NCBI GenBank assembly: GCA_009617715.1
Contig: VTFK01000088.1
Coordinates: forward strand, 248,001 to 312,000
Direction: 5' to 3'
Length of the DNA: 64,000 nucleotides
Source of the DNA: Plectrocnemia conspersa
Taxonomy: Eukaryota; Arthropoda; Insecta; Trichoptera; Polycentropodidae
Shown here: positions 27,661 to 40,180 of the stretch, in pieces
How the letters are laid out: each line of letters begins with the position of its first letter
How positions within the stretch are numbered: position 1 is the stretch's first letter
Position numbers and translations under genes: made by a program
The notes under the pieces: generated by a model
Database searches by the model: none
Told to the model about the DNA's origin: nothing
The model's input: only the letters and a program-made list of their open reading frames with translations

Positions 27661-28216
27661 TATGATTTAAGTCGCTGTAGTTGCGCTACTTAATTTTTTA
27701 ATATCGTAAATTCATTTATTTTTGCCCACTGATAATTTTTAATTTGGGGTTGTTACACGACCGAAGATGACACTAAGCTAAATTTTTTAGGGAGTGTCTC
27801 TATTAGTATCATAAAATTAAATTGCTTCTAAAACAAGATACAACAAAAAAAAATTGAAAAAATGCACTCATATATTACACGCAGTGAAAAAATATATTAA
27901 AAGGCTTAAAAATTGCTATTTTCTTCTAAGAAAATGGCATGAAAATTTTTTATTCAGCTCGTAAAATCAAGATGCTTTGTAACTTTCGTAATCTTTCAAA
28001 CAAAAAGCAAAGGGAAATTTTGATTTTTAATTAATTGGAAGTCGTAAAGATTTTTAATTTTCGGTTACTTTAAAGACCAGAACAATAACAGAAACGACGA
28101 CAAAAAATATGACAATACTGGTATGATAAGAAGCTTTGGAAAGCATGGATGTAAAATATGGAAAGATGAGAAGCTACAATTTAACTTACGAATTTTTTAC
28201 AATAATTCGATTTTCA

Positions 28217-28440
28217 ATGAGTGAGAATCAAAAGAAGCACATCTAAACCGAATTTTGACCAATGGGAGAGCGTCACAGTGGGAACTCTCGTTTTCGAACA
28301 TTCCTACTGCGATGGCTCCGAACGATTTTAATGCTTTTGACGTGAATTTTTGACTTCTGAGAAGGGTTATTTGTTTTGCGCCCTCCTATTGACCAAAATT
28401 CGGTTTAAATACACTTTGACCAATACACTCATATCAATAG
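28217..28440. repeat. Inverted-repeat element; right arm shared with 55271-55350
   Basis: The left arm around 28245-28267 (AAACCGAATTTTGACCAATG) is the imperfect reverse complement of 28384-28407 (CCTATTGACCAAAATTCGG). Pairing continues outward to TGAGTG at about 28219 and its mate near 28434. The right part, 28351-28430, recurs almost unchanged at 55271-55350. It is a small non-autonomous element without a recognised superfamily. Confidence 0.6.
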
Positions 28441-30798
28441 ATTTTAAAATAAATAAATTTTGTTTAATTTTTTATGCGGTTCGTGGCATAGGAAAAGCTG
28501 CTTTAAATTTAGTTGAAATGATATTTGTGACAATAAGTGAATTCCGGCACCTTTTTTTGTTTAAAAAAAAGCCCTGTATATTCCTAAGACATTATAAAAG
28601 CTCTATGCTGTTTTCGTTTTATACATCGTATAACTTTCATATATGTACCTAATATAAACGACATGGGTCATTTTTCAGAAGGAGTTTTGCAAAGCGCGTC
28701 ATGATGCAGCTTACGTCACCATTGAACACGATTAGCATAAAGAAATGAGTTTCCAGGACGAAGATCTGATCCGTGACGACAATCGAGTCATCGTCGCGTT
28801 CGACAGAAGAAAAGATAAGCCAACAGGTTTATCATCAGACGCACGACCAGGAATTTGGCCCCACTAGACTTGTGAACTTGACGCTTCGGCCACTCGCAGT
28901 GGCCAATCGAGTGGTTCGAATCGAAAACGTTGGCCAACAAGATAGCCAGTGGGTAAACAACAGGTGTGACCTCGGACATAGCCACCAAATTATTATGGAC
29001 GTTGCGACAGATACGCGGCTTCGACTCTTCTTCTTCTAAAGCGGCATCAAATTATATTATTGTGCATCGAATAAGACCTTGTTCTATCGCGAGAGAAAGA
29101 AAAACAACATTACATACACGTTGATTGATCGTCTGGTGTAATGCAACCTACAATAGCAGAGATTGGTATGTCCATTATGAAATCGAAATTTAATAAGTCG
29201 CAATGCAGTGATGAAATCCAGGCAGAAAAATCTCATCAAATGAAAAGGGGAAGAGCATCAAAACTATTATTTCGAAACTTTATATTTAATTTTATATCAA
29301 AGTAGTTGTTGTTTAAATTTAAAAGCAGGAATTATTAAAACAACAAAAAATACAATTAGAAAACTATTTTTTCCTTAAAAAAGGTCACAAGATCTTATAT
29401 TTGTATCTAGAATAAATAAATTTATAATTAGAAAATTATTTTTCCTTAAAATTCCCCGACGACAATTGATCGCAAGCAATTTACCGCCTCGTCAAATTGC
29501 TTTACATCTATAAAGCTAAATAAATTATTAAACTAAATAATAAATAATTAATCGATTAAGCAATTTATAGCCAACAATAGATCGCTAGCATATTTTACCG
29601 TATATTAGGATATATCATTAATTTTTTCTTTTTTATATATTTTAATCAACTCTTGTATATCTGGTGAATTCTTAATGGAAGTTATTGACAAAAAAATATT
29701 TCAAATATAAGTAAATGATGTGCGCTATATATGCGCTTATATACGCTTGACCGAGATGGAGGAGGTTCTTTTGCCCTGGCTTCAGAATCATTTTTTTTTA
29801 TTTTAGTCCTGGCGTAACCAGTGGATTTGAACAGACAGATATTTAGCAGCACTGCTTAATTAATATACAATTCAAACGGCTGTTGATGGATTTTAAGAAA
29901 CTAATCCCTTCAAACCTAACTGTACGTAGCACTTGTTGGTCAGTCGTAACAGCTAATAGAATTTAATTTATTGCGCTTTTAACACGTATGTGCGACAAGT
30001 GCTTTCTTAAAGTCAATACGTATTTGTAATACGTGCACATTTCTAATAATTATTATAAAAAAGGCGGTTAGAAAAACATTACGTCCTAATCCAACACCTA
30101 GTATGTCACTTACTATCTGCAAAGCTGACAGTTATGCATATATATGTTTTAATTCTAAATAAATTCTATGTATTAACTCATAATATGCAATTAATATGCA
30201 ATTAAAGATCGGTTTTGTTTGTTTGTATTATATCATGCTGAAATAAGGTTGTAAAATTCAGGCAGAAATATTCCGTTCAATTTTCAACATTCTCAGTATA
30301 TCACGAAAACGAAAAAATTAAAAAAAAAAAAAAAATCGGATAGAAATGCCGCTCTTTTAAATATAAAACTGCGGCTAAATATGCAGCATTTAACTTATTA
30401 TTAGTGTTCTTAAATATGTTAATATGTATAGTGTTTTAATGAAAATAGGAAAGTTAAATTGTGATTATAAATGAGAGCAATCAATTTTGATGTTTAGTAA
30501 TTAGTATTGAAACACAATTTTATATTTAGAATTTAAAGATATTTAAATACATATTTTGACAACATAAATTATTTAAATACAAAGTGTTAAAGAAATAAAT
30601 AATATAAACGAAGCCTGTTAGGGTTCACAACTCAAAATATAGTGATTGCAATCTATTTAATATGTCACAAATAAGAGCTTTAAAAGTGTGTTTAATATTA
30701 AGGTTAAAAAAACGAGATATGCTACTACTAATAATAATTATTATTTAATAAATTATTGCTTCATCGCAAACATTTTTAAAAGAGAGTAATACTAGACA
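28441..30798. other. Intergenic DNA with a GC-richer block at 28680-29170
   Basis: The block at 28680-29170 has near-balanced composition and frames on both strands (28773-29039 plus, 28788-28988 minus), but neither translation is recognisable. From 29300 onward it is AT-rich. An imperfect inverted repeat around 29889-30019 (GCACTTGT / ACAAGTGC arms) is visible. Confidence 0.35.
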
Positions 30799-31286
30799 TA
30801 GGTACCTGGTACCCCGACAAAGCCGCGCAGGACAATCCCGCGCCGACTAAGCCGCGCCGTCAAAACAAAATTCATTTTATAACATGGTTTTTATTTATTA
30901 ATAATTACAAATATATATAGGAAAAGGGAGGCGTCTCGCTACCGCTCGCGCCGACTTTCACTGCAGAACCAAACAACCTAACCTTTTTTTAATGATATTT
31001 ATTTTCATTTCGGTATATTTTGTAACTGTCCAGCATCATTCAATCTATGACTAATTGTTCAAAAAGCGGATCACTAGTGATAGAGCTGTCCACAAAACAA
31101 AATAATTAGAGTTAAAAAAATCATTTTCTTTCATTTTATTAAATTTTATAATTTTGATTTGCGTGACAATGTCGGCGCGGCTTTATCGTCGCGGTAATGT
31201 CGGGGTTGTATTGCGCGGGATTGGCTTGCGCGGCTATGTAGGGGCGGCTTAGTCGGCGCGGATTTGTCGGGTCCCCTAGGTACCTA
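30799..31286. mobile_element. MITE with GC-rich terminal inverted repeats, about 490 bp
   Basis: The left end has GGTACC followed by CCCCGACAAAGCCGCGC and CCGACTAAGCCGCGCC. The right end is the inverted equivalent, ending GGATTTGTCGGG, then CCTAGGTACC. The GC-rich ends contain internal repeats of a CCGCGC-GAC-AAG type unit and contrast sharply with the AT-rich interior. No transposase is present. The superfamily is undetermined because no clear target duplication could be separated from the palindromic GGTACC. Confidence 0.7.
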
Positions 31287-34200
31287 CATCATCAGTAAGA
31301 ATACTCTTATTATAATATATTTATCTACTTTTTTCTAATATATGTATGTAGATGTCTATATATAACAATAAAGATTCACTTGCACTTAGTACAGGGTTAT
31401 TTACGTTGAGTCTTAATCAATAGCAAGTCTAGTGCTTTATTGTCAATTTGAAAACAAAAACACAGCACCGATTTTTTTACAAATTATATTTGTCAATTTA
31501 TAAAAACAACTGTTTTTTAGTATCTCTATAATACATGCTATTTAGGCAAGCGTGTGTAAATTATTTATATTTGAAACAGGATTGTTCCATTAATTAAGTA
31601 AACACTGGAACTTATGAGGAAAAAATAAAAAAATGCATCTACATGAAGAAGTGTTTAAATTAAGCAAATTGGCCAAGTTTTAAAATTATGAAACCATAAT
31701 TTAAATTATTAAAAGAGTCTTATAAGAGCAATGAACTTTGACAATACTGATTGTTTATATGATACATTTATTAGAACTTGAATTAGATTGGGTATAAATT
31801 AGGATTACTTTTATTTCAATCGAAATTTCATTGGAATATAAAAATAAGTTAATAACATTCAAAATATAATTTACAAGCTAATATACAAGGCTATGTTTAT
31901 TCTGAATTGCAATAGAATAATTTTGTATTTTTTCTATTCGAACTAATCTTTCGAAATCTTTTTATTTATAATTATAATTATTTAGAGTTTAGCGTGCGAA
32001 TATATTAATAACAAATCGAACTGGTACTATTACATAATTTGGGTTAAACGATACAAGGTTTGTTTGCTACGTGAATTTTGCGTTATAGATCAAATATAAA
32101 ATGGTTTCTATCTACAATTTATTCATAAATCACTGATTGAACTATTAACGCAATATTTCAATAATTAAAAAATAAAAAACTATTTTAACCATATTTGTCG
32201 ACATCACTTTGAGTATCTTGTTTTAGGAAGTGTTTACAATTGTTATTATCGCAATATATGTTATAATACAATATAACGAATAATATTAGAGTACCTATTG
32301 TAAATAATCAAGAAAGAGGAAAATGCGCAATAATGATGATGTCAATCGTACTACATACATGACGTCAAAAATTGTTTTTGGATGTATTTTAGGCAAAGTG
32401 TCATCAAAATCGATTACAATATAAACACGAACATTGAAATTTGTCATTTTCAAGCGGCTAGCCGCAAAAAATCTCACTGACCTCTAAGTCAATCATCGCG
32501 AAAAAACGCAGAAATATGGAAATGCGCAAATGGTCATCGTCGTTAATTTAATTAACCATGTCAAGGATTTTAATAGTAAATTATATTATAAAATAATGAC
32601 GATTTTAATCAAGCAGCTCATTAGAGGCACAATAAAATTAGATGATTGAAATTAAATCATAAACTTATGCAATAGTGATCAAACAATCCGCTATGTAATA
32701 CCCGAAATAAACACTTATATAAGTTACCTGTATACAAATTTTCATTCATATATAATAATTTCTTGGAATGAATAAGCACGTGCGAAAGAGTAACAAATAT
32801 TTAAACATGTTTAGAGGTGTTAATTCACATCATTGTCTCATCATTTATGTAGTTAACTTTGTGATTTTTCTCATTAGCGACACTTGTGTGTCTAATGATA
32901 ATATCACGTTATTTAAATTGACAATAACCAATTAGGATTTGTTTACATGCTCATTTTTTTTATTTGCTACTATCAAAAATGGCCATAGAAGATCTTCTAC
33001 TAAAATATAGATATTAAATGATTCTTTAAATAATTAGTAAAACTTTCTTTTTTTAAATATAAACTACGTATATATACTGTAAATATGAAAACACTTAAAT
33101 TACGGTAAATGTTCACAATGTCAACTATATTTTTTTAAATATTGATTTTTATGTAGAATATACAAATTTGCATTTTCTACGTTGATTTGTCTTTTAATAC
33201 AGTGGTAAACAATTATTGAAACCAGAGAAATATTATCCGGACAAAAAATAAATGGTCCTAAACTAAATAGTAATTTTTTAAATGGTCCTAAACTAAATAG
33301 TAATTTTTTAATTCTTACTTTTAAAAATATTATAATTGTTTATAATACATTACTCCTAGTTATTCTTAGATGTTTTTGTACATTTTATTTTGAAGAGATT
33401 AAAAACTAAAAGGTGCTATGAATATTGTACAATTCATTGTAAAATAGTTTACCGAAAATGTGTAAAGAAACATGTAGATTAGATATTGAGTGGTCTAAGT
33501 TGTGGTCGTTACTGATTCGACCGGCGATTCCGGCGATTCGTGTCTGAGAGTAGGTACTGTAGACGTCATTGATTGTATACATAACATTTTTTTAAATGGT
33601 CATTCGAGATAGTTTGGACGAATAGAATAATATACCAGAATAGTCTAACTACACCCTAACTGAAATTTAAAATAAAATATCACTAAATTTCACGCTGTGC
33701 GACAGAATGTGGTTAAGAATATTCAGAAAAATGTTAAGTTCAGTTCAGCATTAAGCAATAAACTAATTATGCTTAATGTTAAGACCTAGGACTAAAATGC
33801 ACCACATTTTGGATTTTTTGCAAATTGGATGGGTTTCATATTTTTTAATAAATAAAAAATCAATAGTTTAGTTATTCGCGCTATTTAACTTCAAATTTTT
33901 CTTGAATAACATTTTTTTTGCGAAAGTTTTCTACTGAGCGACCAAGAGCTTATCTGCGTTTTATTGTTAATAACAATATATACTAAACTTTTAAAACATT
34001 TTGAATTTATTTAAATTTTTTTTATAATTTTGCTCTGCATGACAAAATACCATATAAAGATGGATAAATAATTAAAATTCCAATTCATTGAAAATATATT
34101 TTTTTGGCTAATCAAATATCCAGAAAAAATACAAAGAAATATGAGTAAACGAGTCTTTGTATATGTAATTTTTCATATATTATGAAGCATTTAAAAACGT

Positions 34201-34392
34201 TGTAAATATTTTGTAAATATTGTTACACATTTTTTTGTACCAAATTTTATTTTATTATTTTTTTAAAAGTAAAATAAAAATAATCTATTGACATTTTGAT
34301 CATTTCTATATCTCACACTAAAAGTCAGTAGATTATTTACATCACAAAAATATCTCAGTTAAAAATATAACTGTAAAACAAATATATATATA
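31287..34392. other. AT-rich intergenic DNA
   Basis: Contains an exact 30-base tandem duplication (listed separately), a small CCGGCGATT doublet near 33520-33540, and a slightly richer patch at 32290-32560. No gene is seen. Confidence 0.45.
33251..33310. repeat. Exact 30-bp tandem duplication
   Basis: The unit beginning AATGGTCCTAAACTAAATAG occurs twice back to back (33251-33280 and 33281-33310) with no differences, indicating a recent duplication. Confidence 0.95.
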
Positions 34393-34672
34393 CGTAAATT
34401 CAGTGGCGTAGCTAGTGTATGTGCCGCCAATGGCGATCCTTAAAATTGCAGCCCCCCCATACATTTTTTGCAGGGTCATAAAATCAGCATTTCTTAAAAT
34501 AATAAATTGGTTATTATTAGGATCTTGTTATTCGTGGATTTATATGATTTAGTGCATTCAGGGCTAAGAACCACACTAGACGATCCCATCGCGAAAATGC
34601 CGCCCCCGAGCAAGTGCCGCCCGGGGCGGCCCGCCCCCTCCGCCCCACCATAGCTACGCCACTGCGTAAATT
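34393..34672. mobile_element. hAT-type MITE with exact 8-bp target site duplication
   Basis: The element 34401-34664 (264 bp) starts CAGTGGCGTAGCTA and ends TAGCTACGCCACTG, perfect 14-base terminal inverted repeats. It is flanked on both sides by CGTAAATT (34393-34400 and 34665-34672). An 8-bp duplication with CAG...CTG ends is the hAT signature. The interior, GC-rich near the right end, carries no transposase, so it is non-autonomous. Confidence 0.9.
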
Positions 34673-34904
34673 TAAAAGCTGAGTTTAGCTCCCACGCCTA
34701 AACTGAGAAACGCGAGTGTTAAAAATGTAAACACTTCTAATATATATATGCATTTCTACATACGTAATGCAAAAAATGTACTTTTTGTATTTTTTTCTGC
34801 AAAAAACTTCTTAACCTTTATTTACATATCCGTATGATCCGTACGTAAAAAACGTATGTATCCCATTTTATATATCTAATCTCTGAGTCTACTATCCCTA
34901 TCTA

Positions 34905-34990
34905 CAGTGGATTCACGGTCATTCTACCGTATCCGTTTCACCGTGACCCTTTTACCGCGTGGATATTTTACTATGCGACCTTCTTACCAT
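34905..34990. repeat. Degenerate short tandem repeat, period about 15-16 bp
   Basis: Five successive variants of TTTTACCGTGnnnC (for example TTCTACCGTATCC, TTTCACCGTGACC, TTTTACCGCGTGG, TTTTACTATGCGACC, TTCTTACCATAGGGAC) run head to tail. Confidence 0.6.
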
Positions 34991-35499
34991 AGGGACTTTT
35001 TTTTGTGGTAGTTTTATGTCATTTTATGTGATTAATGAAATCATAACAAAACACAATCATTCCGGAAATTCAGCGAGAATCAGAGCCACTAAAATTTTTC
35101 AAAACACTCTAAAATACTGATCATTTTATTTTATATATTTATATATAAAAACATAATGTAGTTATGGTAAAAAATAATGAGTTAATTAAAAATAAATTAA
35201 GAATAGAATGACAAAAATGTGACTGAAATTTAGATAACATGGAACAATATTTTTTAAGAATATTGTGGACAGTAAAATTAAAAGGCAATGTAATTTTAGA
35301 CCAGTATCGATTCAACCCAAAATTGTAAATTAATGATAATGGTAAAAACACTTTAAAGAGAAGAGATAAATTATATAAAACATTTTAAATAATAAAAACA
35401 ATGAAAAATGTAAAATATACCAACAATGTAGAAATATGGCAGTTAAAGCATTAAGAATAGCTAACAAATGTTTATATTAAATAATAATGTAAAAATAGT

Positions 35500-36690
35500 A
35501 ATAGATAAATATTTGATAACATAAAATATTTAGGAGTAATTGTAGATATAAAATTAAATTTTTAGAAACATTGTAATTACATAAAATATGCACAAACTAC
35601 AATACAATATATAGCAAGTAACTAAATTAATTTCATATATCACATATCACAAATGATATTGAAGAATATGAATTATATATTGACGATTATAATATGTACC
35701 TAATATAAAAATAGTAAGAAGGTTGTAGGAAATAAGAGCAATGTTGATTTGTATAGAAAAGGTGATGGAAGAAATAGTAATCAAACAATTACAGGAATTC
35801 ATTATTTCTCAAAACATTCTGTCAACAACAATCGGGATTCAGAGAAAAAAATTCACTGAGTCTGCATTACAAATAGATACAAATGATTGGATTGGCCAAG
35901 GATACAAACAAAATCATTAGAGCAGTTTTCTTGGATTTCAAGAGAGCTTTCAAAACAATAGACAATAATAATGTTGAAGAAATTAGAGAATATCGGTATA
36001 AGTGAAATAGTTTTAAGATGGTTTAATAATTATTTTAAAAAAAAGAAAGCAAAAAGTGAAATAAATTGTTCATATACAAAAGAGAAAATAATATCTCAAG
36101 GTGTACCACAGGGGTAAATATTGGGACCATTGCTGTTTATATTATATATTAATAATATAATTAATAATTTAAAAATGTAAAATACATCGTGTTTGCGAAA
36201 CTTCAATATATTCCATAGGTGATAATGTTAAATAAGTTGTAGATAATTTAAATAATCAATTAAGTATAATATAAAAATGGTTAAAAAAGAATGTACTTAA
36301 CTTAATAAAAAAAAAGGAAATGTATGTTTATTAATCATAAAAATATGTTAGATAATAATATAAAAATAGCTATAGATTACTCTATTTTAGAAATAAAATA
36401 TTTAGGAGTAATTGTAGATAAAAAAAAAATTTAAAGGAACTTTGTAATTACATATTAAAAAATTATAGAAAAATATGTATATTATCTAGAATAAAAAATA
36501 TGTTAAGTATAAATACAAAAAAATAGCATTATATTGTCCCATTTTAATTATTGTGCAACAATATTAGATATGTTTAATAAATTAGATATTATGATGTTGC
36601 AAAAATTATAAAATAAGGCAATGAGAGTAGTCATAAATAAAAATAGATTTAATAGTTGTAGAAGTATAGTACTCTAAAAAAATATATATT
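35500..36690 (+). pseudogene. Degraded non-LTR retrotransposon reverse transcriptase
   Basis: Plus-strand pieces, in shifting frames, follow the RT order. MEEIVIKQLQEFIISQNILS and QSGFREKNS lie near 35765-35850. KIIRAVFLDFKRAFKTID (motif A) lies near 35910-35960, then ISEIVLRWFNNYF. QGVPQG, a stop and ILGPLLFILYINNI (motif B) lie near 36100-36160. The FADD-type catalytic box is not legible. The tail motif IKYLGVIVD occurs near 36400, and LQKL...KAMRVVINKNRF near 36595-36650. A second KYLGVIVD copy near 35535-35560 lies upstream of the RT, so two truncated copies abut. Many stops and frameshifts make it dead. Confidence 0.8.
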
Positions 36691-36699
36691 AGTCTGTTT

Positions 36700-37440
36700 A
36701 AGTTTTGTGGCGACCACACAAATGCCCACGTTTGAAAGGTTTTATACTCAAAACTTACGTTAATTTACTATTACCAAAATGATCATCCAACAAGGAAACA
36801 ATATATTAGCGTAAAGGATGGGATCACACACACAAAGCCCTCGTTACGACCAGAAAATCACATAAATAACACGAGTTTTTTTCTTGCTGTAAGTATTCTC
36901 CATCGTTGAAAGAACATTTTTTAATTGCAAAATGGTCACGGACGTAATAAACCACCGGATATATATTGTATATCCGGTGTATACGACTTTGGACAATGCC
37001 CATCAAGCAAATGTCACTTCTTAAAGGCGTATACCTATTTCCCTGTTCTAAGAAACTAGTACATATATTGGCTGATTGTGATTAGTCAGCAAGCTTTGCA
37101 GCCCTGAATATTTAAGCCTGGACTCCGATGAGGAGAAGGCAGTCACAAGCAGCTACTCGAAAACTCAAGCAGACACATGTACAATATACTGTCATGGGCG
37201 CTCACATCCCGAGAGGGACTTCATACGAGCATCAGCGTAGCAGAGAGGAATCAACTCGCTGCCACGCCATCTACTAAGGACCTGCCATGACATCATCCCT
37301 GCGCCAGCTTCTCCACCACCACTCGAAAAAAATCGTTTCGCTATTTATCGTTTGTTGCAATGGAATATAATTAAATAAAACTCACTGGCTACAAAGTCAC
37401 ATCCACTAGGATTCTCAAACTTTAAAGTTTATATTATATT
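36700..37440 (+). other. LTR-like or promoter-like segment, tentative
   Basis: The 37020-37340 part is much less AT-rich than its surroundings. It holds a TATTTAAG TATA-like word near 37110 and an AATAAA near 37374, a layout like a retrotransposon LTR. A hairpin with 11-base CACCGGATATA arms lies at 36952-36979. No matching second LTR, primer-binding site or gag/pol was found. Confidence 0.25.
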
Positions 37441-39412
37441 TTATATGTATGTTTTGATTATATTTGTTTAGTGTATTAATACTTAGCTATATCTGCTAAA
37501 TAAATTAATAAAATAAAAATATAATAAAGCGATTACAACGCAACACGGAAGTCATCAGCTATGGGCAGAAGATTGTACAGGATTGAGTGCAGCAGTCATT
37601 GATCAAATGCCAAATAATTCTAATATAAAAAATATAAAAGAAGAACTTGACATAACACGTTTTGCGTTTCTAATCTAACAAATTTTGCAGATATGCTAAT
37701 TCCAAATGAATACAAAATGACGCACAAGATTAACTGTATTTGATGTACGACAACGATAATGTTTCTAAGATAATTTGATTCCGGCGGTAGCGCTTTACTT
37801 TATTGAAAAACAGAATATATATATTGTTTTATATTTTTTAAATAAAATTTTTATTATTTAAAAAATATATTGTTTTATATTTTTTAAATAATTAAAAGAA
37901 AAGTTATATTCTTTTATTTTTATATTATTTATGTTTGGTTTAAATGTTTCTTAATATTATTTTTTTAATTAAATAAATCATTATTATTTTCAAAATTCAC
38001 AATCGTAATTAGGATCGACTGGTTGGGAACCCTTGACCTAAATGATCTATTGGCGATTCGCGTTCCATGGAACACTTTGAAAGCTAGGTTCTATAATATA
38101 TATAATATTATATATAACTTACGATATAATTCCTTGTCCTATTACCGTAACGTCTATGACACGAACCATTTCGTGAAGTTGTTTAGGAACAGTGTTGACA
38201 ATCCGTCGATGATATGTTCGAGGAAGCTTTGTGGGATTAAATCTCTACGCGAATTACGATCATGTCCGTTATTTGAGATTATACAGGTTAGGTCCACAAT
38301 TCAGATTTTCCACTGATTCGTACTAACGCTCGCTACAACACAAATATGTATTTAGTAAAAGCTATGATGAGCTAGTACATTTTTTATAGAACGATGCACA
38401 TTACTTTCTGACATACGTCACTCGCGTTTTATAACGTTTAAATATTAATTTTAAAAATTTAGGTCGCCAAAATTTCTTATGACAGTCATAATTTAAAATT
38501 ATTAAATAAATAAATCTTACCTAGTTGACAGATTTGTATAAAATTTTATATTCGTGGCCTTGGAAAATTAACGTAGTACCCGAAATAGTGATTAAATTAA
38601 AAATATTTAAATAAAATGACTATTTATGAGTAAAATATTCAACTGTATTGTGTTGCGGGGTCAAATAAACATCTGAATTTTCATAATAAATAGAAATTTA
38701 TGAAAATAATTTTAAAAATATTCGCGATGAATAAACGACATTGACCTAACAACGCAGAGCAATTAATTAAGAACATTTAAAAAAAAATATATTACTAATC
38801 AAACATCCTAAATTTTAGCGATGTGCGATCAGTTAATTAAATGTATTTTATTTCAGGAAAATTGCAGTTTTTTAAGTAAAATATCGTAAATTTTTACGCT
38901 GCGCGTTTAATTCTATTAAGATTTTTTCCTCACGGAAAATTCCAATATATATTAATATGCGTAAAAATCGGATACCATTTTTCTTTAAATTTGAGTTTGG
39001 CTACTTTTACAGCCCTAATTTTAGATTTTTGACAAATCTAAACGCTTAATCTGGATTTATATGTTTGTTTATTAATATTAAATTATTCCAAAATAATGGT
39101 TAGCAATATATAACAGGTGAAGCAAGTAGTGATCATTGTTTATTTACTCTTAAGTTTATTTTTTCACACTATATTTATATAACCATATTTCTGAAAGACG
39201 TGTTTTTAAATTTTTACCGTGCTTGGAAGATCAGAATTAATTATTATTGTGTTATTTAATTTTAATTCCGATCGCTCATCACATATTAGGTTTTCCTAGA
39301 TTTTCATTATGTTACGGATGAATACTAAAAATGCATAGTAACATATATTGCTCTTAAGCTGTAATAATATAATATAATTTAAGATCCAATTCGAGTTTCC
39401 TATGTTGGCACT
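37441..39412. other. AT-rich intergenic DNA, possible hAT-end fragment near 38015
   Basis: Around 38010-38035 the minus strand reads CAAGGGTTCCCAACCAGTC, similar to the CAGGGGTTCCCAAC ends of many hAT elements, but no opposite end was found. A plus frame at 38023-38316 is unrecognised. The rest is AT-rich. Confidence 0.3.
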
Positions 39413-39455
39413 ACCGTAAATCAGACAGCTGTCAATAATCACGCGTGTTTAAAGT
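39413..39455. repeat. 43-bp repeat, inverted copy at 52410-52452
   Basis: The sequence around GTCAATAATCACGCGTG is matched by the reverse complement of 52410-52452 with three differences in 43 bases. It lies just before the transposase remnant and may be part of that element's terminal region. Confidence 0.8.
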
Positions 39456-39569
39456 ATCAAATGTTGATTTTCAACAACACATTTACAAAATAAATCGCTT
39501 AACCACCGCTTAACTCGTTAAAGTTGTTCAATTGTTCTAGAGAAATAAAAAATTCTGTACGAACTTTGT

Positions 39570-40180
39570 AACGAAATTAACAGGAAGATTATGGTCAAAC
39601 TAATTGTTCTACTAAGGAGACAATTCGTAACGTAGTAAAAAAAATTAAAGAGGCGAGAATTTTGCTTTTGATGAGCACATTTCCACATTTCTAGGCATGT
39701 TAATAAGAAAAATTGTCTTAAAAAAGAGCATTACGTGCCCAAAAAGTGAATGTTTGGTGCACATTGTGGTCAGGTGGCGTCATTAGGCCTTATTTTTTTG
39801 AAAACGATGAAGGTCAGACTGTAACAGTCAATCGTGAGCGCTATAGAGGCAAGATAAAAATTATTATTGCCATGAAATCAAAGATAGTAATGTGCAAGGC
39901 ATATGGTTCCAACAAGACGGCGCAACTTACCACACAAAATTTCCCAGGTCCCATTATTGCACGTTTTGGTGACGTCAATTGGCCGCTAAGATCATGCGAT
40001 TTAACGTTGGTAGATTTTTTTGTGTGGCTACGCTGAGGATCGTGTCTACGCCGACAAACCTGAAACGTTGGAGCAGCTAAAAACCAACATCCGACGAGTT
40101 ATAGTCGAGATACCGTCCGAAATGTAGTCATCGAAAAGATCAGCTGCTGCAAAAGATCTAGAGGCAACCATTTAATTTAT
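39570..40180 (+). pseudogene. Broken IS630/Tc1-mariner-type transposase
   Basis: A short N-terminal helix-turn-helix piece (DYGQTNCSTKETIRNVVKKI) lies near 39588-39650. After a large internal deletion come VNVWCTLWSGGVIRPYFFEN and DEGQTVTVNRERYR (39746-39850). A shifted frame then gives WFQQDGATYHT (the second catalytic Asp region), and the first frame resumes with FGDVNWPLRSCDLTLVDFF (about 39966-40020). The tail resembles DRVYADKPETLEQLKTNIRR in another frame near 40038-40100. The order matches insect Tc1/mariner-type DDE transposases, whose usual length is about 340 residues. Deletion, frameshifts and stops leave it non-functional. Confidence 0.8.

Noticed and set aside
28773..29039. Protein gene in the GC-richer block
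   Set aside because: Frames are open on both strands at once, which balanced composition alone can give; neither translation is recognisable.
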